DNA of 64,000 bases from Bacillus carboniphilus (GCF_020524035.2 NZ_CP129013.1:3534001-3598000); one strand, 5' to 3'; shown: positions 8,366-18,286, counted from the first letter of the stretch. A program made the numbers and translations. Notes: generated by a model from the sequence alone, not told the origin.

Positions 8366-11300
8366 CGAATTCTAGGTGGGTGATGAATCGGGCTGGTTTG
8401 TTAAACTTTTGGTATTACGACGAGGAAACGTTTTATTTCCGTGATGGGAAATTGCTACTTCGCGGGTCGAATGGTTCAGGTAAATCAGTGACAATGCAAA
8501 GTTTTTTACCAGTTTTACTAGATGGAAAAAAATCACCTGACAGGCTCGATCCGTTTGGCTCTAAAGCGCGGAAGATGGAAGATTACTTACTTGGTGAAAA
8601 AGAGGTTGTCGATCGGGACGAGCGGACAGGCTATTTGTTTATGGAATATAAGAAGCAAGACTATGAGCAATATATCACAACAGGAATCGGCATGCAGGCG
8701 AGACGAAATAAAGGCATTAAAACGTGGTACTTCCTTATTACAGATAATCGAAGAATTGGACAAGAGTTTTATTTAGCGCAAAAGCATAAAGGCGAAAAAG
8801 TTCCTTTATCAGCGAAGGAGTTGGAAAATCGCATCGCTCAAGGTGGACATGTTGTTCATACGCAGCGGGAGTATATGGAGCTTGTCAATAAAAATGTGTT
8901 TGGTTTTCAGTCTACAGAGGCGTATGAAGATTTAATCAAGCTGTTAATTCAATTAAGAAGCCCGAAGCTTTCAAAAGATTTCAAGCCAACGGTTATTTAT
9001 GAAATTTTAGATTCGGCTTTACCTCCATTGACAGATGATGAACTCAGGCATTTATCAGATACGATCGAAAACATGGACCAAGCGAGTCAGCAGCTTGAAC
9101 AGCTTGAAAGAGAATCCACTTCGATTCAAAAGCTTGAGTCTATGTATGATACGTATAACCAATATATTTTAGCTGAACGAGCCGAGCAATGGAAAAGAGC
9201 GGAACAAAAAAAGAAGAAAGCTGAAAAAGAGCAAAAGCATTTAGAAAAGCAGCATCAACAAGTAGATAAGGAAATTAGTCAATTACAAGCGGACAGACGA
9301 ACGTATGAGGATCAAGCGAAGCTAGCAGAGCATGAGAAAAATTCCTTGCAAAAACATGAAGTGTGGTCGCTTGAAGAAAATAAAACGCAAAAAAAGCAAG
9401 AGGCAGAATCGATCTTAAAAGAGATCGATCGACTGCAACTAAAATGGGATGAGCATAGCGGGAAATTACGAGAGGCATTTAAAGCAAAGGAAAACACGGA
9501 AATCGAGCTTTCACAGCATGAACAAAAGGCGAAAGAAATTTTAGAAGAGCTGGCCCTTGATGCAGAAGCGGGTGCTTTTCATCAACACGACATCAATCTG
9601 GGTGACTATAATCGTGCAGAAAAGGAAGAGTTTGATTTTACTGTTTGGCTTGAGGAAGCAAAAGATCACCGCTCCAAACTAGCAGTATTAGAAAAACGTG
9701 CGGAAGAGGCGGAACGGTTAGGAGATGAGCATCTTCGTCTGCAACGCGAATCTTCTGAAAAGAAGCAAAAACTTGATGAAAAGCAAAAAGAGTTAGACCA
9801 TCTGAAAGAGTGGTTTGACGAGCAGCATCAACAACTAGAAAGTAACGTTTTTAAATGGATCGAGGAGCATCCTAAGCTGATGTATTCAACGGAATTAAGG
9901 CAAAGCATTTCACGCTCCCTGCAAGGATTATATGAACAAAACCGCTATGATCAAGTGCGTGATCAGCTTTATATGGCCCTTCATCAATATGAAGCAACGT
10001 TGAAGTCAGAAATGAAGTTTCTTGAGAAACAAAAGGATGAAAAGCTAAAGGAAATTGATCAAACAGACGAAGAGCTTCATCGCATAAAAACACAAAAAAT
10101 GATTGAGCCTGACCGCGCGGAAGGAACGAAGCAGCATCGGCAAAAATTACAAGAGGAGAACAAGGCTTTTGTTCCTTTTTATGCTGCTGTTGAGTTTCAA
10201 GATCATGTGACAGAAGAGCAGCGGGAGCGAATCGAATCAGCTTTAAAAAAGACAGGTGTTTTAGATAGCGTCATTACGGATCAGTCTTTAACCCCTAAAG
10301 AAGATGTGCTCGTTGTCCCTAACCCAAGAGTTTTAGGTTATACATTAGCGGACTACTTAATGCCGGATGTAGAGGATGATTGTGGTATTACGAATGAACT
10401 TGTGGATGAAGTGTTGCGAAGTATTTCTTTGGAAAAAGAAGATGGCGGATTTCACCTCGATGTGGACGGTACGTATTCATTAGGGTGTCTGATTGGTCAT
10501 GCTCCAAACGAAGGAACATCGAAATTTATTGGTCGAACGGCTCGAAAACGTCATCAGCAGGAACAAATTCGATTGTGGACAGAAAAGCTTCATCAGCTTC
10601 ATGAGCAATTAGATGAGATCATTAACCAAATCGAAGGGCTAACAGAAGAACTTCAAAGGGTTGAAACTTGGAAGGAAGAGCTTCCTACGGATCAAGAGTT
10701 ACTTGAACTTCATGAACAACTAGTAGCGAAAAAACAAGAGGTTGAAAAGGAGCAAGATTTACTTCAACGAATTGATGAACAATGGAAGCGCGTGTACGAA
10801 CAACTAAATTTAGTGAAGAAAGAACTGCGCGAAAAGGGAGCCCATTTAAATCTCGATTTAACAAAAGAGGAGATTACGAAGGCGTTAGAGGCGGCTGCCA
10901 GTTATGTTGATTTTCTTCATCAGTTTGTCCAAGTGTCGCTTCAAGTTTCACATGCAGCCAGTAAATTAACGCAAATTTCCATTCGTATGGAGGAACTTGA
11001 GGAAGAGCTAGACCATGTCAAAGGGGAACAAAATAGTAAACAGTCTCAACATTCAAGGTTGGAGGCTGAAATTCAGTCGATTGAACAGCAGCTTCAGCTA
11101 AAGGGAATCGATGAAGTTAGAAATCGCATTCAAGAAGTTCAATATTTGCTAAAGGAAGCGGAGGAAAAGCTGAAAGAAAATTATGAAGCTCTTCCTAAAA
11201 AAGAGGTCGAATTAACGACGTGTCTTGATAACCAAAAGGCCAATGAAAGAGACTTGCTTTTTTTGGACAAATATGAGCTTAGAGTGGCAGCAAAGTGTTC

Positions 11301-12479
11301 AAAAAGAAGTGGACCGAGATTTCTTAACGGTGGATGAAGTGGATGCGTCCTCCATTTTAAAGCAATTTGAAGCGGTACTTTCAAAATATGACCGTTCAAG
11401 AGTACAAGAGCAAGTCACAAGGGCGTATCTCAACGAACAATTAAATTTAACAGAGTATCGAATGATCGATTTTATAGAAGAGATGGAAACGCCTGACTGG
11501 TTTGGAGAAGATTTTGGGGGAGCAGTACGAACCGTTTAAAAACGAATTTGCAAATACTAAATCAAGGCGAATAATACAGTTAGAATATCGAGGTCAGCGT
11601 GTGAGCCCATATTATGTTTCTTCTGCATTGGAGAAAGAGTTAGCCGATCAAAAGGGCTGGCTTGATGAGCAAGATCGTCAGCTTTATGAAGACATCATTG
11701 TTAACCATGTGGGCGTTATTCTTCGTAATCGTATTCAACGAGCACAAAAATGGGTGAAGCAGATGGATCAAATTATGGCGGAACGAGATAATTCATCAGG
11801 GCTGATTTTCTCGATTTCTTGGAAGCCACATACGGCTGACTCAGAGCAAGAATTAGATACGAAAGATTTAGTGCAGCTTTTGCAGCGAAATAGCAAGTTT
11901 TTAAGTGAAGAAGATTTAGATCGAATTACAAAGCACTTCCAATCCAAAATTGAAACGGCGAAAGAACTGATTCAGTTACGAAATGAAGGTTCAACGCTTC
12001 ACCAAGTATTAAAAGAGGTGCTTGATTATCGGAAGTGGTTTAGCTTTGAACTGTCCTTTAGGAGGGTCAATGAGCCAAAACGAGAGCTCTCTAATAATCG
12101 ATTCTTTCAATTTAGTGGGGGAGAGAAGGCGATGGCGATGTATATTCCGCTGTTTACGGCTGCTTACTCTCGTTATAAAGAAGCCAATGAAATGGCTCCC
12201 CACATTATTTCGCTGGACGAGGCTTTTGCAGGTGTAGATGAAAATAATATTCGCGACATGTTTGAAGTCGTTGAACAGCTTGGCTTTAACTATATTATGA
12301 ACTCACAAGCGTTATGGGGTGACTACGATACAATTTCTAGTCTATCTATTTCTGAACTCGTTCGTCCGAAAAATGCTGATTATGTAACGGTCATTCGTTA
12401 TGAATGGGATGGAAAACAAAAATCGCTTGTTTTTGAAGAGGATCAAGAGCAGAAGGAGTTTGCGATAAATGAAGGTTGA
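8362..12479 (+). CDS. jetC: Wadjet JetC SMC-like ATPase (TIGR02680), two frameshifts
   Basis: The SMC/MukB-like motor of Wadjet, about 1370 residues when the frames are joined. Walker A is LRGSNGSGKSVTMQSF near residues 33-48; long coiled coils fill residues ~240-480 and ~730-990 around a central hinge-like region; the C-terminus has the ABC signature FSGGEKA and Walker B IISLDEAF. Coding shifts frame at the T7 run 11258-11264 and again at the G5 run 11516-11520, moving from 8362-11337 through 11225-11539 to the frame ending at 12479. All ATPase motifs are present on the joined protein. In Wadjet the ATPase drives loop extrusion on circular plasmids before cleavage by JetD. Confidence 0.88.
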
Positions 12480-13752
12480 TCTTTTTAAAAAGGAGCCTGG
12501 ATTTAAGAAGTTATTTCTTCTTTTTAAAGATAAGTACCGCTCATTAGGAAGAGTGGGTGGTACCGTTAGCTTGGAGTCTTTTGATGAGGTGGAGGTAGAA
12601 TCGATTGCCGGATTTTTAGGTCAATCTCCTGATGTATTAAGGAAAAAAGGAAAGCTTGCTTTAGCTGATTTTGAAAAAGAACTAATGAATACAGGTTTTG
12701 TAGATTGGACACTTGTTTCGTTGTTAGAACAAGTACTAGGAGAAACCATATATACGAAGAAACAGCAATTAGAAATGGAGCAAAGACGGGAAGAAAAATT
12801 TTTTAAGGCTCTTTTAGATAAAATCCCTTCAGCTGAAGGTTGGATCGATCAAATGAAGGCAAAAACGCCAGATACAAGGTGGATTTGGACTTTATATAAA
12901 CAAGATCAGGAAGCATTAATGGAAAAAATGATTGCGGTGTATCAAGCGTTTCTTTCTCTTCCGGAAGAAGGAACGTTTGAACACCTTCCGTTTTTTTCTC
13001 AACGAACGACAGGAAATCCTCATTACTTTGATAGACAAGAAGTTGCGGGTAGATTACTTTGTCACTGTTTATACGTTGATCAACTTCTGCAAGGAAACTT
13101 AGATAGGGTGATGCCTAAAAGCGGGGAAGAGATTAATGATCTTCTTGCTGAATATGGAATTTTACGCGATGATTTATGGAACTTTGTGACGTGCCAAGGT
13201 TTAGTTGCAGCAATAGGAGACCATCCTCATCCTGTTTGGCAAGCTGCTTGTGATACGAGTACGGTGCTGAATGTTCCAATGAAGGAGCTTGTCAAAATAG
13301 ATCGCGTTTGGCCCACAAGAGGAGACAAGGTATGGATAGTGGAAAACTCGAGTGTAGCCTCTACCATCATGAATGAACTTCCTGATGCACCAATTATTTG
13401 TACGCACGGCCAGTTTCGTGCAGCAAGCTGGCGACTACTCCATCTTCTCGTACAATCGAATTGTACGCTCTATTATTCAGGAGATTTAGATCCTGAAGGC
13501 GTGTTGATTGCCGAACGGTTAAAGCGAAGATTTCATGACCATGTCGTGCTATGGAGGATGGACCATCAATCTTACCGAAAGAGTCTCTCGAATGAAGATA
13601 TTTCCGACCGATTGTCGAAGCTAGACTCGCTAACCTCGGATAGGTGGCAAGAGTTGATTTCAGCAATGCAAGAAGCAAAGAAAGCTGGTTATCAAGAAGC
13701 GCTTGTATCGGAGTTGATTGAGGATATAAGAAACGCAATGATAGGAAAGTAG
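12469..13752 (+). CDS. jetD: Wadjet JetD nuclease (DUF2399/TIGR02679)
   Basis: 427 residues, intact. The C-terminal DUF2399 part is a Toprim-like (topoisomerase VI A-like) fold; the acidic motif SGDLDPEGVLIAERL (about residues 336-350) is the metal-binding DxD, and THGQFRAASWRLLHLL precedes it. JetD is the plasmid-cleaving subunit of Wadjet. It overlaps jetC by 11 bases, matching the usual A-B-C-D operon. Seven bases after its stop a membrane-protein gene begins with its own AGGAGG site, so transcription probably continues. Confidence 0.88.
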   Translation: MKVDLFKKEPGFKKLFLLFKDKYRSLGRVGGTVSLESFDEVEVESIAGFLGQSPDVLRKKGKLALADFEKELMNTGFVDWTLVSLLEQVLGETIYTKKQQLEMEQRREEKFFKALLDKIPSAEGWIDQMKAKTPDTRWIWTLYKQDQEALMEKMIAVYQAFLSLPEEGTFEHLPFFSQRTTGNPHYFDRQEVAGRLLCHCLYVDQLLQGNLDRVMPKSGEEINDLLAEYGILRDDLWNFVTCQGLVAAIGDHPHPVWQAACDTSTVLNVPMKELVKIDRVWPTRGDKVWIVENSSVASTIMNELPDAPIICTHGQFRAASWRLLHLLVQSNCTLYYSGDLDPEGVLIAERLKRRFHDHVVLWRMDHQSYRKSLSNEDISDRLSKLDSLTSDRWQELISAMQEAKKAGYQEALVSELIEDIRNAMIGK

Positions 13753-13759
13753 GAGGAAA

Positions 13760-14458
13760 ATGCCCATCTTAGATTTAGTCACCTTTATCATTCCTTGGAG
13801 TATTATCGCAATAATAGCTTACTATTTTTACAAAAAACAAGAGATGAAACCTAATATTATTTTAGTAATTATTGTTATTTATGTTGGTGTTTTTACGTTT
13901 TCGATAAAACTTGATATCTTTGATCATATTGGTTTGCCAATACTCCCCTTAGGAGTTTGGTTTCTTTACCTTGTGCTAAATAGAAAAGAGGGAAGGTGGG
14001 AAAGATATCGTAAATTTGCTTGGCTAGGGTTTGCGGGAAGCTATTTAATTTTTGCAACGATGTTAGCAGCTAATCCATTCTATCCTTCATCAGATCCAGA
14101 AGTGGATCCTTTAGACTATTTATTTCATGTGAAAGATGCAACGGTTATTCAAACCCATCCATCAGCAGAAAAGTGTATTTTCAATAAAGAAGTTTTTTTA
14201 AAGGAAGTTACAAGGTTGACCGAAGGAAACTATGACCCACTCATCTGGCTTAATGAATCCGTTGAGAGAGAAGAATCTAATCAAAAAAATGAACGCTTTC
14301 CGTACATTCTCATGCCAAATGCATTAGAAGAGGACGCAAGTGTAATTATTCATATTGAGGAAGACGGAAAAGGACTGTTAGTAACTACAACACAACAAAC
14401 GCATTATTTTCAAATAGAAAAGTCTATTCTAAAGGAGGGGATAGAGGATGAAAAATAA
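13760..14458 (+). CDS. Unknown membrane protein downstream of Wadjet
   Basis: 232 residues. Four hydrophobic segments (about residues 5-22, 33-50, 54-72 and 88-105) are followed by a ~125-residue soluble domain rich in acidic residues. It starts 7 bp after jetD with a GGAGGA site and overlaps the next gene by 11 bases, so it is probably co-transcribed with the Wadjet operon. I do not recognise a family. A link to plasmid defence is only suggested by position; an unrelated gene pair brought under the same promoter is equally possible. Confidence 0.65.
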   Translation: MPILDLVTFIIPWSIIAIIAYYFYKKQEMKPNIILVIIVIYVGVFTFSIKLDIFDHIGLPILPLGVWFLYLVLNRKEGRWERYRKFAWLGFAGSYLIFATMLAANPFYPSSDPEVDPLDYLFHVKDATVIQTHPSAEKCIFNKEVFLKEVTRLTEGNYDPLIWLNESVEREESNQKNERFPYILMPNALEEDASVIIHIEEDGKGLLVTTTQQTHYFQIEKSILKEGIEDEK

Positions 14459-15206
14459 AAAATGGATCATTTCAATTGGACTGTTATTAATAATTTCTAT
14501 TATTTTATTTGTATTCATTTATCGTTTTTATTTTGCAAAACCATCTACATTCCCCTCAGATGAACAGTTATTGAAAGTTTTAGAAATGGACAATCATTTT
14601 TCAAAGGCAAATGCTAGTAACATTCTTGATGTTATTGATATAGATCAGAGTCACAAGTTTGTTCCTTTTACAACAAAACAAAATGAATATGGAACAAGTT
14701 ATTGGGAGTATGAAAAAAATCAGTGGCAGATAAAACATATTGAATTTGGTCAGCCTCATGTTTGGACTATAAATATGGAGGACCCATCAACATTTTATAT
14801 AAGTTGGAATATTCATCCTGATGATCAAGTGAAGGATTTCCAATTGTATTTTATGAGAGATCGAGATTATGATAGTTCAGACGGTATGAGTACCTATTAT
14901 CCGAAAGTACAGATGGAAAAGACAATAACGTTAGATAAATCGTATGGGATAATGAAATTACCTAATGAGTGGATTTCAATTATGAAGAAATCTAAGAAGG
15001 TTGATACTAATTTTTCCATGAGTGGTTTTTTCTCATTTTCAGGATTTACAATCAAAAGTATTTTTCTAGACAAAAATAATCAACAAGTAGAAATACTATC
15101 AGGTTCATATAATAATGTCACCTATACGACCGAAGGCTTTGAAAGTTTGCACTGGGTTTATAATATGGCGAATGGATTAGAGCATGAAGGGATAGAGTTA
15201 CAATAA
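14448..15206 (+). CDS. Unknown single-anchor exported protein
   Basis: 252 residues. A basic start and one membrane segment (IISIGLLLIISIILFVFIY, about residues 8-26) predict an N-terminal anchor with an extracellular domain of about 220 residues, rich in aromatic residues and probably beta structure. Its ATG lies inside the end of the preceding membrane-protein gene with an AAAGGAGG site, so the two are coupled. A strong terminator follows at 15239. No family recognised. Confidence 0.65.
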   Translation: MKNKKWIISIGLLLIISIILFVFIYRFYFAKPSTFPSDEQLLKVLEMDNHFSKANASNILDVIDIDQSHKFVPFTTKQNEYGTSYWEYEKNQWQIKHIEFGQPHVWTINMEDPSTFYISWNIHPDDQVKDFQLYFMRDRDYDSSDGMSTYYPKVQMEKTITLDKSYGIMKLPNEWISIMKKSKKVDTNFSMSGFFSFSGFTIKSIFLDKNNQQVEILSGSYNNVTYTTEGFESLHWVYNMANGLEHEGIELQ

Positions 15207-15238
15207 GTCGTTTAGGATCCGTTTAAATAATAATGGAA

Positions 15239-15277
15239 AGCTTAAGAGTCATAAAATAAAGGGCTCTTAAGCTTTTT
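15239..15277 (+). terminator. Terminator of the Wadjet-region operon
   Basis: AGCTTAAGAG pairs with CTCTTAAGCT around a 13-nt loop and is followed by TTTTT. It ends transcription coming from jetD and the two membrane genes. Confidence 0.85.
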
Positions 15278-15379
15278 ATGTAAAAATGGGTCCCCTTTAC
15301 GTGGCTATGACCCACACTTAAAAAATGAACCTTCATAAAATACAAACATATGAATCTTTAGACAAGGGGCTTTTTTTGA

Positions 15380-15767
15380 GTGTATCACTTTATCCAAATA
15401 ACGTGGCAGTCCACCGTCATTTTAGCTGGTCTTGTTATGATCATTTTTATTGGACATTCCCTATACATGAGGTATTTCCCAATTTGGGGGCTGCATCAGA
15501 TAAAGAGGGATGGTTGGGAAAAACATAGGTGCACAGTTGTTGATTTGCGAGATTACCATGTTTCGAATCAAAGTCTAGTAGAAGGAGCAATCAACATACC
15601 CATTTCTTATTTTCAAAGGCAAAGTGAGTTTATACCGAAAGGCAAAGTGTTTATCGTCGTATCCACCGTTCTTGAAAAAAATCTAGGTGTTCGCCAGTTG
15701 CGAAAAAAAGGGATTCACCGTTGAAGGGTACTTAATGATTAGTGAGGAACGCAAAGAATTAGGTTAA
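15380..15767 (+). pseudogene. Membrane-anchored Cys-less rhodanese-like protein, frameshifted
   Basis: Paralogue of the gene at 17913. A GTG start at 15380 gives an N-terminal membrane segment and then a rhodanese-like fold (VVDLRDYHVSNQSLVEGAINIP). At the A7 run 15703-15709 the frame is lost; with six A it continues (KGFTVEGYLMISEERKELG) to a TAA at 15765-15767. The position that carries the catalytic cysteine in rhodaneses reads VVSTVLEKN, so it lacks the sulfur-carrying Cys. Whether the indel is real or an assembly error cannot be decided here. Confidence 0.7.
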
Positions 15768-15800
15768 AGCAGGGCTATGTCCCTTCCTATTCAATGCCTT

Positions 15801-16574
15801 TTAGATCATAGAATCGGTATCCCTTTTCGCTTTTTTATATAAATAGACGATCCCAATCATAGTGATAATCACACAAATGATCGCTACTATTGTAATATAC
15901 TGGGGATCTTCATTTATATGTGGAGGAATCATCATTTCTAAAAGCACATCGATATTTAAAATAAAGACAAGAAAGATGGTGGTCTTTGATTTTACATAAA
16001 TTGACCAAAGGATAAGAATAAGGATACATATAGCTGCAATCATATAGTTTTGAGTAGTCGTTGCCACAAAATAATTCGTATTTATTTGTTGCTTTATCCA
16101 TAAAAAGAATCCAACCCATAGTCCCGTCGTAAATAGGAAAAGAGTAAATGAAAGTAATAGTGTCTTTTTTGTAGATGGATATGTTTTGGGTGCCCCTTTG
16201 AAAAATGTGACGGTCCAAAGACCTATGGTAAGAAATAGAGGCAATGAACCGAATATTAACATGTTTTGCGAGATTTTGAATTCTCCTTTAAGGGCGGGAC
16301 CCAAGCTTATAAAAGCGATAATAGCTGAGATAAATGCAGGTATTAAAACTAATAGCCCTTCTTTATCAGTAGAAAGCTCCTGTTCAATACTCTTTATATA
16401 TTGCTTTCGGCTTTTTCCAATGATATCATCAACGCTTTCTCCTCTTTTTTCAGCTTCTGTTAAATGAACCTCAAGTTCTTCGACGATTTCATTGATATCT
16501 TCGTCTTTTTTACCTTTTTGGATTAAGTACATTCTAAGCTCCATTAAAAACTGTTCAGACTTGGTTGATAACAT
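15801..16574 (-). CDS. HAAS-domain membrane protein, copy 2
   Basis: 257 residues from the ATG at 16574 (MLSTKSEQFLMELRMYL). A start at 16592 would use codons that copy the end of padR and would cover the AAGGGG ribosome site, so I reject it. Residues 1-75 are a HAAS-type helical domain (EDINEIVEELEVHLTEAEKRGES), then six or so membrane segments. HAAS proteins are typically encoded with PadR regulators and are thought to act in envelope signalling. It is a tandem duplicate of the next upstream gene: the N-terminal domain is nearly identical at DNA level while the membrane part has diverged. Confidence 0.8.
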   Translation of the reverse strand: MLSTKSEQFLMELRMYLIQKGKKDEDINEIVEELEVHLTEAEKRGESVDDIIGKSRKQYIKSIEQELSTDKEGLLVLIPAFISAIIAFISLGPALKGEFKISQNMLIFGSLPLFLTIGLWTVTFFKGAPKTYPSTKKTLLLSFTLFLFTTGLWVGFFLWIKQQINTNYFVATTTQNYMIAAICILILILWSIYVKSKTTIFLVFILNIDVLLEMMIPPHINEDPQYITIVAIICVIITMIGIVYLYKKAKRDTDSMI

Positions 16575-16621
16575 ATTATTTTTCCCCTTCATTGATCACA
16601 TTTTCAACAGACAGTTTTAAA
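16351..16621 (-). repeat. Duplicated ~265-bp segment (copy 2; copy 1 at 17172-17435)
   Basis: The DNA from the HAAS domain through the ribosome site and into the last ~14 codons of padR is repeated almost base for base at 17172-17435. The inclusion of padR sequence upstream of copy 2 shows that a segment starting inside padR was duplicated. Confidence 0.85.
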
Positions 16622-17387
16622 TTATTTTGTTTTCCTTTTTCGCTTTTTTATAAAAAAAGACGATTAAAATAATGGCTATCAAATTAATACCGAGTACTGA
16701 TAATGTTATAAAGATCGGATCTTCATGAATATTCGGAGGAACAACCATGTCTAATATTGGTAAGGCACCTATGTAAAGCGCGACAAAAATGGTCAACCAT
16801 GATTTAGTTTGCACAGAAAAAAGAGTAAAAATAATGATACATACTCCAGCGATAAGATAGTTTTGCAGACTTGATGCCACAAAATAATCCGTATCTACTC
16901 GCTGTTGCATCCAAAGAAAAAATAGACCCCATATGCCCATTGCAATTGTAGAATTTAGCATGCTAATAAGCATCAACTTTTTTCTTGAAGGAAAAACTTT
17001 TGGCATTCCTTTGAAAAATATCACTGAAGAAAGACCTAGGACTAAAAAGAGTGGAAGAGAACCAAACAATAGAATGTTTTGAGAAATTTTGAATTCTCCA
17101 CTAAGCGCTGGGCCGAAAGACATATAGGCTAGAATGACTAAAATGGTGGAAGGGAGTAATAAGGCAAGCCCTTCTTTATCAGTAGAAAGCTCTTTTTCAA
17201 TACTCTTCATATAGTGCTTTCGGCTTTTTCCAATGATATCATCAACGCTTTCTCCTCTTTTTTCAGCTTCTGTTAAATGAACCTCAAGTTCTTCGACGAT
17301 TTCATTGATATCTTCGTCTTTTTTACCTTTTTGGATTAAATACATTCTAAGCTCCATTAAAAACTGTTCAGACTTGGTTGATAACAT
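16617..17387 (-). CDS. HAAS-domain membrane protein, copy 1
   Basis: 256 residues. N-terminal HAAS domain (residues 1-75) followed by membrane segments near residues 80-97, 108-127, 140-160, 175-195, 200-215 and 225-245. Starts directly after the padR stop with an AAGGGG site, so it is the second gene of a PadR-HAAS-HAAS operon. PadR regulators commonly control the operon that encodes them together with such a membrane partner. No catalytic motif is visible. Confidence 0.82.
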   Translation of the reverse strand: MLSTKSEQFLMELRMYLIQKGKKDEDINEIVEELEVHLTEAEKRGESVDDIIGKSRKHYMKSIEKELSTDKEGLALLLPSTILVILAYMSFGPALSGEFKISQNILLFGSLPLFLVLGLSSVIFFKGMPKVFPSRKKLMLISMLNSTIAMGIWGLFFLWMQQRVDTDYFVASSLQNYLIAGVCIIIFTLFSVQTKSWLTIFVALYIGALPILDMVVPPNIHEDPIFITLSVLGINLIAIILIVFFYKKAKKENKII

Positions 17388-17388
17388 A

Positions 17389-17718
17389 TTATTTTTCCCC
17401 TTTATTGATCACATTTTCAACAGACAGTTTTAACTCGTTCCACCGTTCTTTAAATTTTTCCACCTCTTCTTCTCCTAATTCTGTTAATAAATAGTACTTT
17501 CGTTTTGGACCAGCGGTGGATTCTCTTAATACACTGGTAATCAGTCCTTCTTTTTGCATACGTAATAACAATGGATAAATGGTTCCTTCTTTAAAGGAAT
17601 GAAACCCATAGCCTCGTAATTTTTCGGTTAATTCGTAGCCATAGACCTCGCCTTCTTTAATAATCGCTAAAATACATCCATCCAAAATTCCTTTTAACAT
17701 TTGTGTTGAGTCTGCCAC
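17389..17718 (-). CDS. PadR-family transcriptional regulator
   Basis: 109 residues from GTG 17718, chosen because AAGGAGGTCC lies just upstream; an ATG at 17751 has no ribosome site. Typical PadR winged helix: LKGILDGCILAIIKEGEVYGYEL (residues 8-30), FKEGTIYPLLLRMQKEGLI (recognition helix and turn) and the wing RKYYLLTELGEEE. First gene of the operon with the two HAAS proteins, which it probably represses together with itself. Confidence 0.88.
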   Translation of the reverse strand: MADSTQMLKGILDGCILAIIKEGEVYGYELTEKLRGYGFHSFKEGTIYPLLLRMQKEGLITSVLRESTAGPKRKYYLLTELGEEEVEKFKERWNELKLSVENVINKGEK

Positions 17719-17734
17719 TTGGACCTCCTTTTTC

Positions 17735-17759
17735 AATAACTTGTTATACAAGTGTTATT
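17735..17759. promoter_or_regulatory. Candidate PadR operator
   Basis: An interrupted palindrome centred on CTTGTTATACAAG, extended by AATAA and TTATT, lies just upstream of the padR ribosome site. Its position suits autoregulation. Based on symmetry and position only. Confidence 0.4.
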
Positions 17760-17845
17760 AAAATTAAACTAACATAATATGACTTGCATTACAAGGTATA
17801 GAAGAATATTTTTGAAATGACTGTAAGTTGAGTGGTATTATATAT

Positions 17846-17874
17846 TTGACTTAATACCGCATGGGGTATATGAT
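17846..17874 (+). promoter_or_regulatory. Promoter with CsoR/CstR-like operator 1
   Basis: TTGACT (17846-17851) and TATGAT (17869-17874) are separated by exactly 17 bp. The spacer holds ATACCGCATGGGGTAT (17854-17869), matching the ATACC-N6-GGTAT layout of CsoR-family operators, including the persulfide sensor CstR. Drives the rhodanese-like gene at 17913. Confidence 0.75.
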
Positions 17875-17912
17875 GGGAGTGTAAATAATCCATGATAGGT
17901 GGGGAGGTATTT

Positions 17913-18248
17913 ATGACCCTCGTTGGTTTAAGTATAAGCCTTGTTATGGGCTATTCCATTATGATTCGGTATGTTCCAATTCGTGGTTTACGCAAAATAG
18001 AAGAGCAAGATTTGAAGGGAAATAGATTAACCGTTGTTGACTTGCGAGATTATCAAAATTCTAGTCACGATGCTGTAGATGGTGCAATTAATATTCCTCT
18101 TTCTTACCTTGAAAGGCAAAAAATGTTGATACCCAAAGAAAATATTATGGTGATTGTATCAACTAGTATTGAAAAAAATTTAGGTGTTAGACAGTTACGA
18201 AAGAAGGGATATAATGTTGTAGGGTACTTGAATAATAAAAAAGATTGA
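17913..18248 (+). CDS. Membrane-anchored rhodanese-like protein lacking active Cys
   Basis: 111 residues from ATG 17913, chosen because GGGGAGG is 6 bases upstream (an in-frame ATG at 17892 is poorly placed). One N-terminal membrane segment, then a rhodanese fold (VVDLRDYQNSSHDAVDGAINIP). The loop that should carry the catalytic cysteine reads VIVSTSIEKNLG, so sulfur transfer by the classical persulfide route is not possible; a scaffold or binding role is likely. First gene of the sulfur cluster, behind CstR-like operator 1. A frameshifted paralogue sits at 15380. Confidence 0.78.
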   Translation: MTLVGLSISLVMGYSIMIRYVPIRGLRKIEEQDLKGNRLTVVDLRDYQNSSHDAVDGAINIPLSYLERQKMLIPKENIMVIVSTSIEKNLGVRQLRKKGYNVVGYLNNKKD

Positions 18249-18286
18249 CATATATTTTTTTATCTTTTAATATACCTATAGGGGTA
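18245..18286 (+). promoter_or_regulatory. Promoter with CsoR/CstR-like operator 2
   Basis: TTGACA (18245-18250) and TAATAT (18268-18273) with a 17-bp spacer; operator ATACCTATAGGGGTA (18272-18286) overlaps the -10 and start region. Drives the tusA-like gene at 18313 although the upstream gene is read in the same direction, so this is an internal, separately controlled promoter. Confidence 0.75.

Noticed and set aside
15284..15315. Inverted repeat TGGGTC...GACCCA as another CstR operator
   Set aside because: The spacing is far longer than in the four ATACC-type operators and the bases do not match; probably a chance or transcript hairpin.
15325..15528. A 67-residue frame starting at 15325
   Set aside because: It overlaps the rhodanese-like pseudogene in another frame and has no ribosome site or family resemblance.
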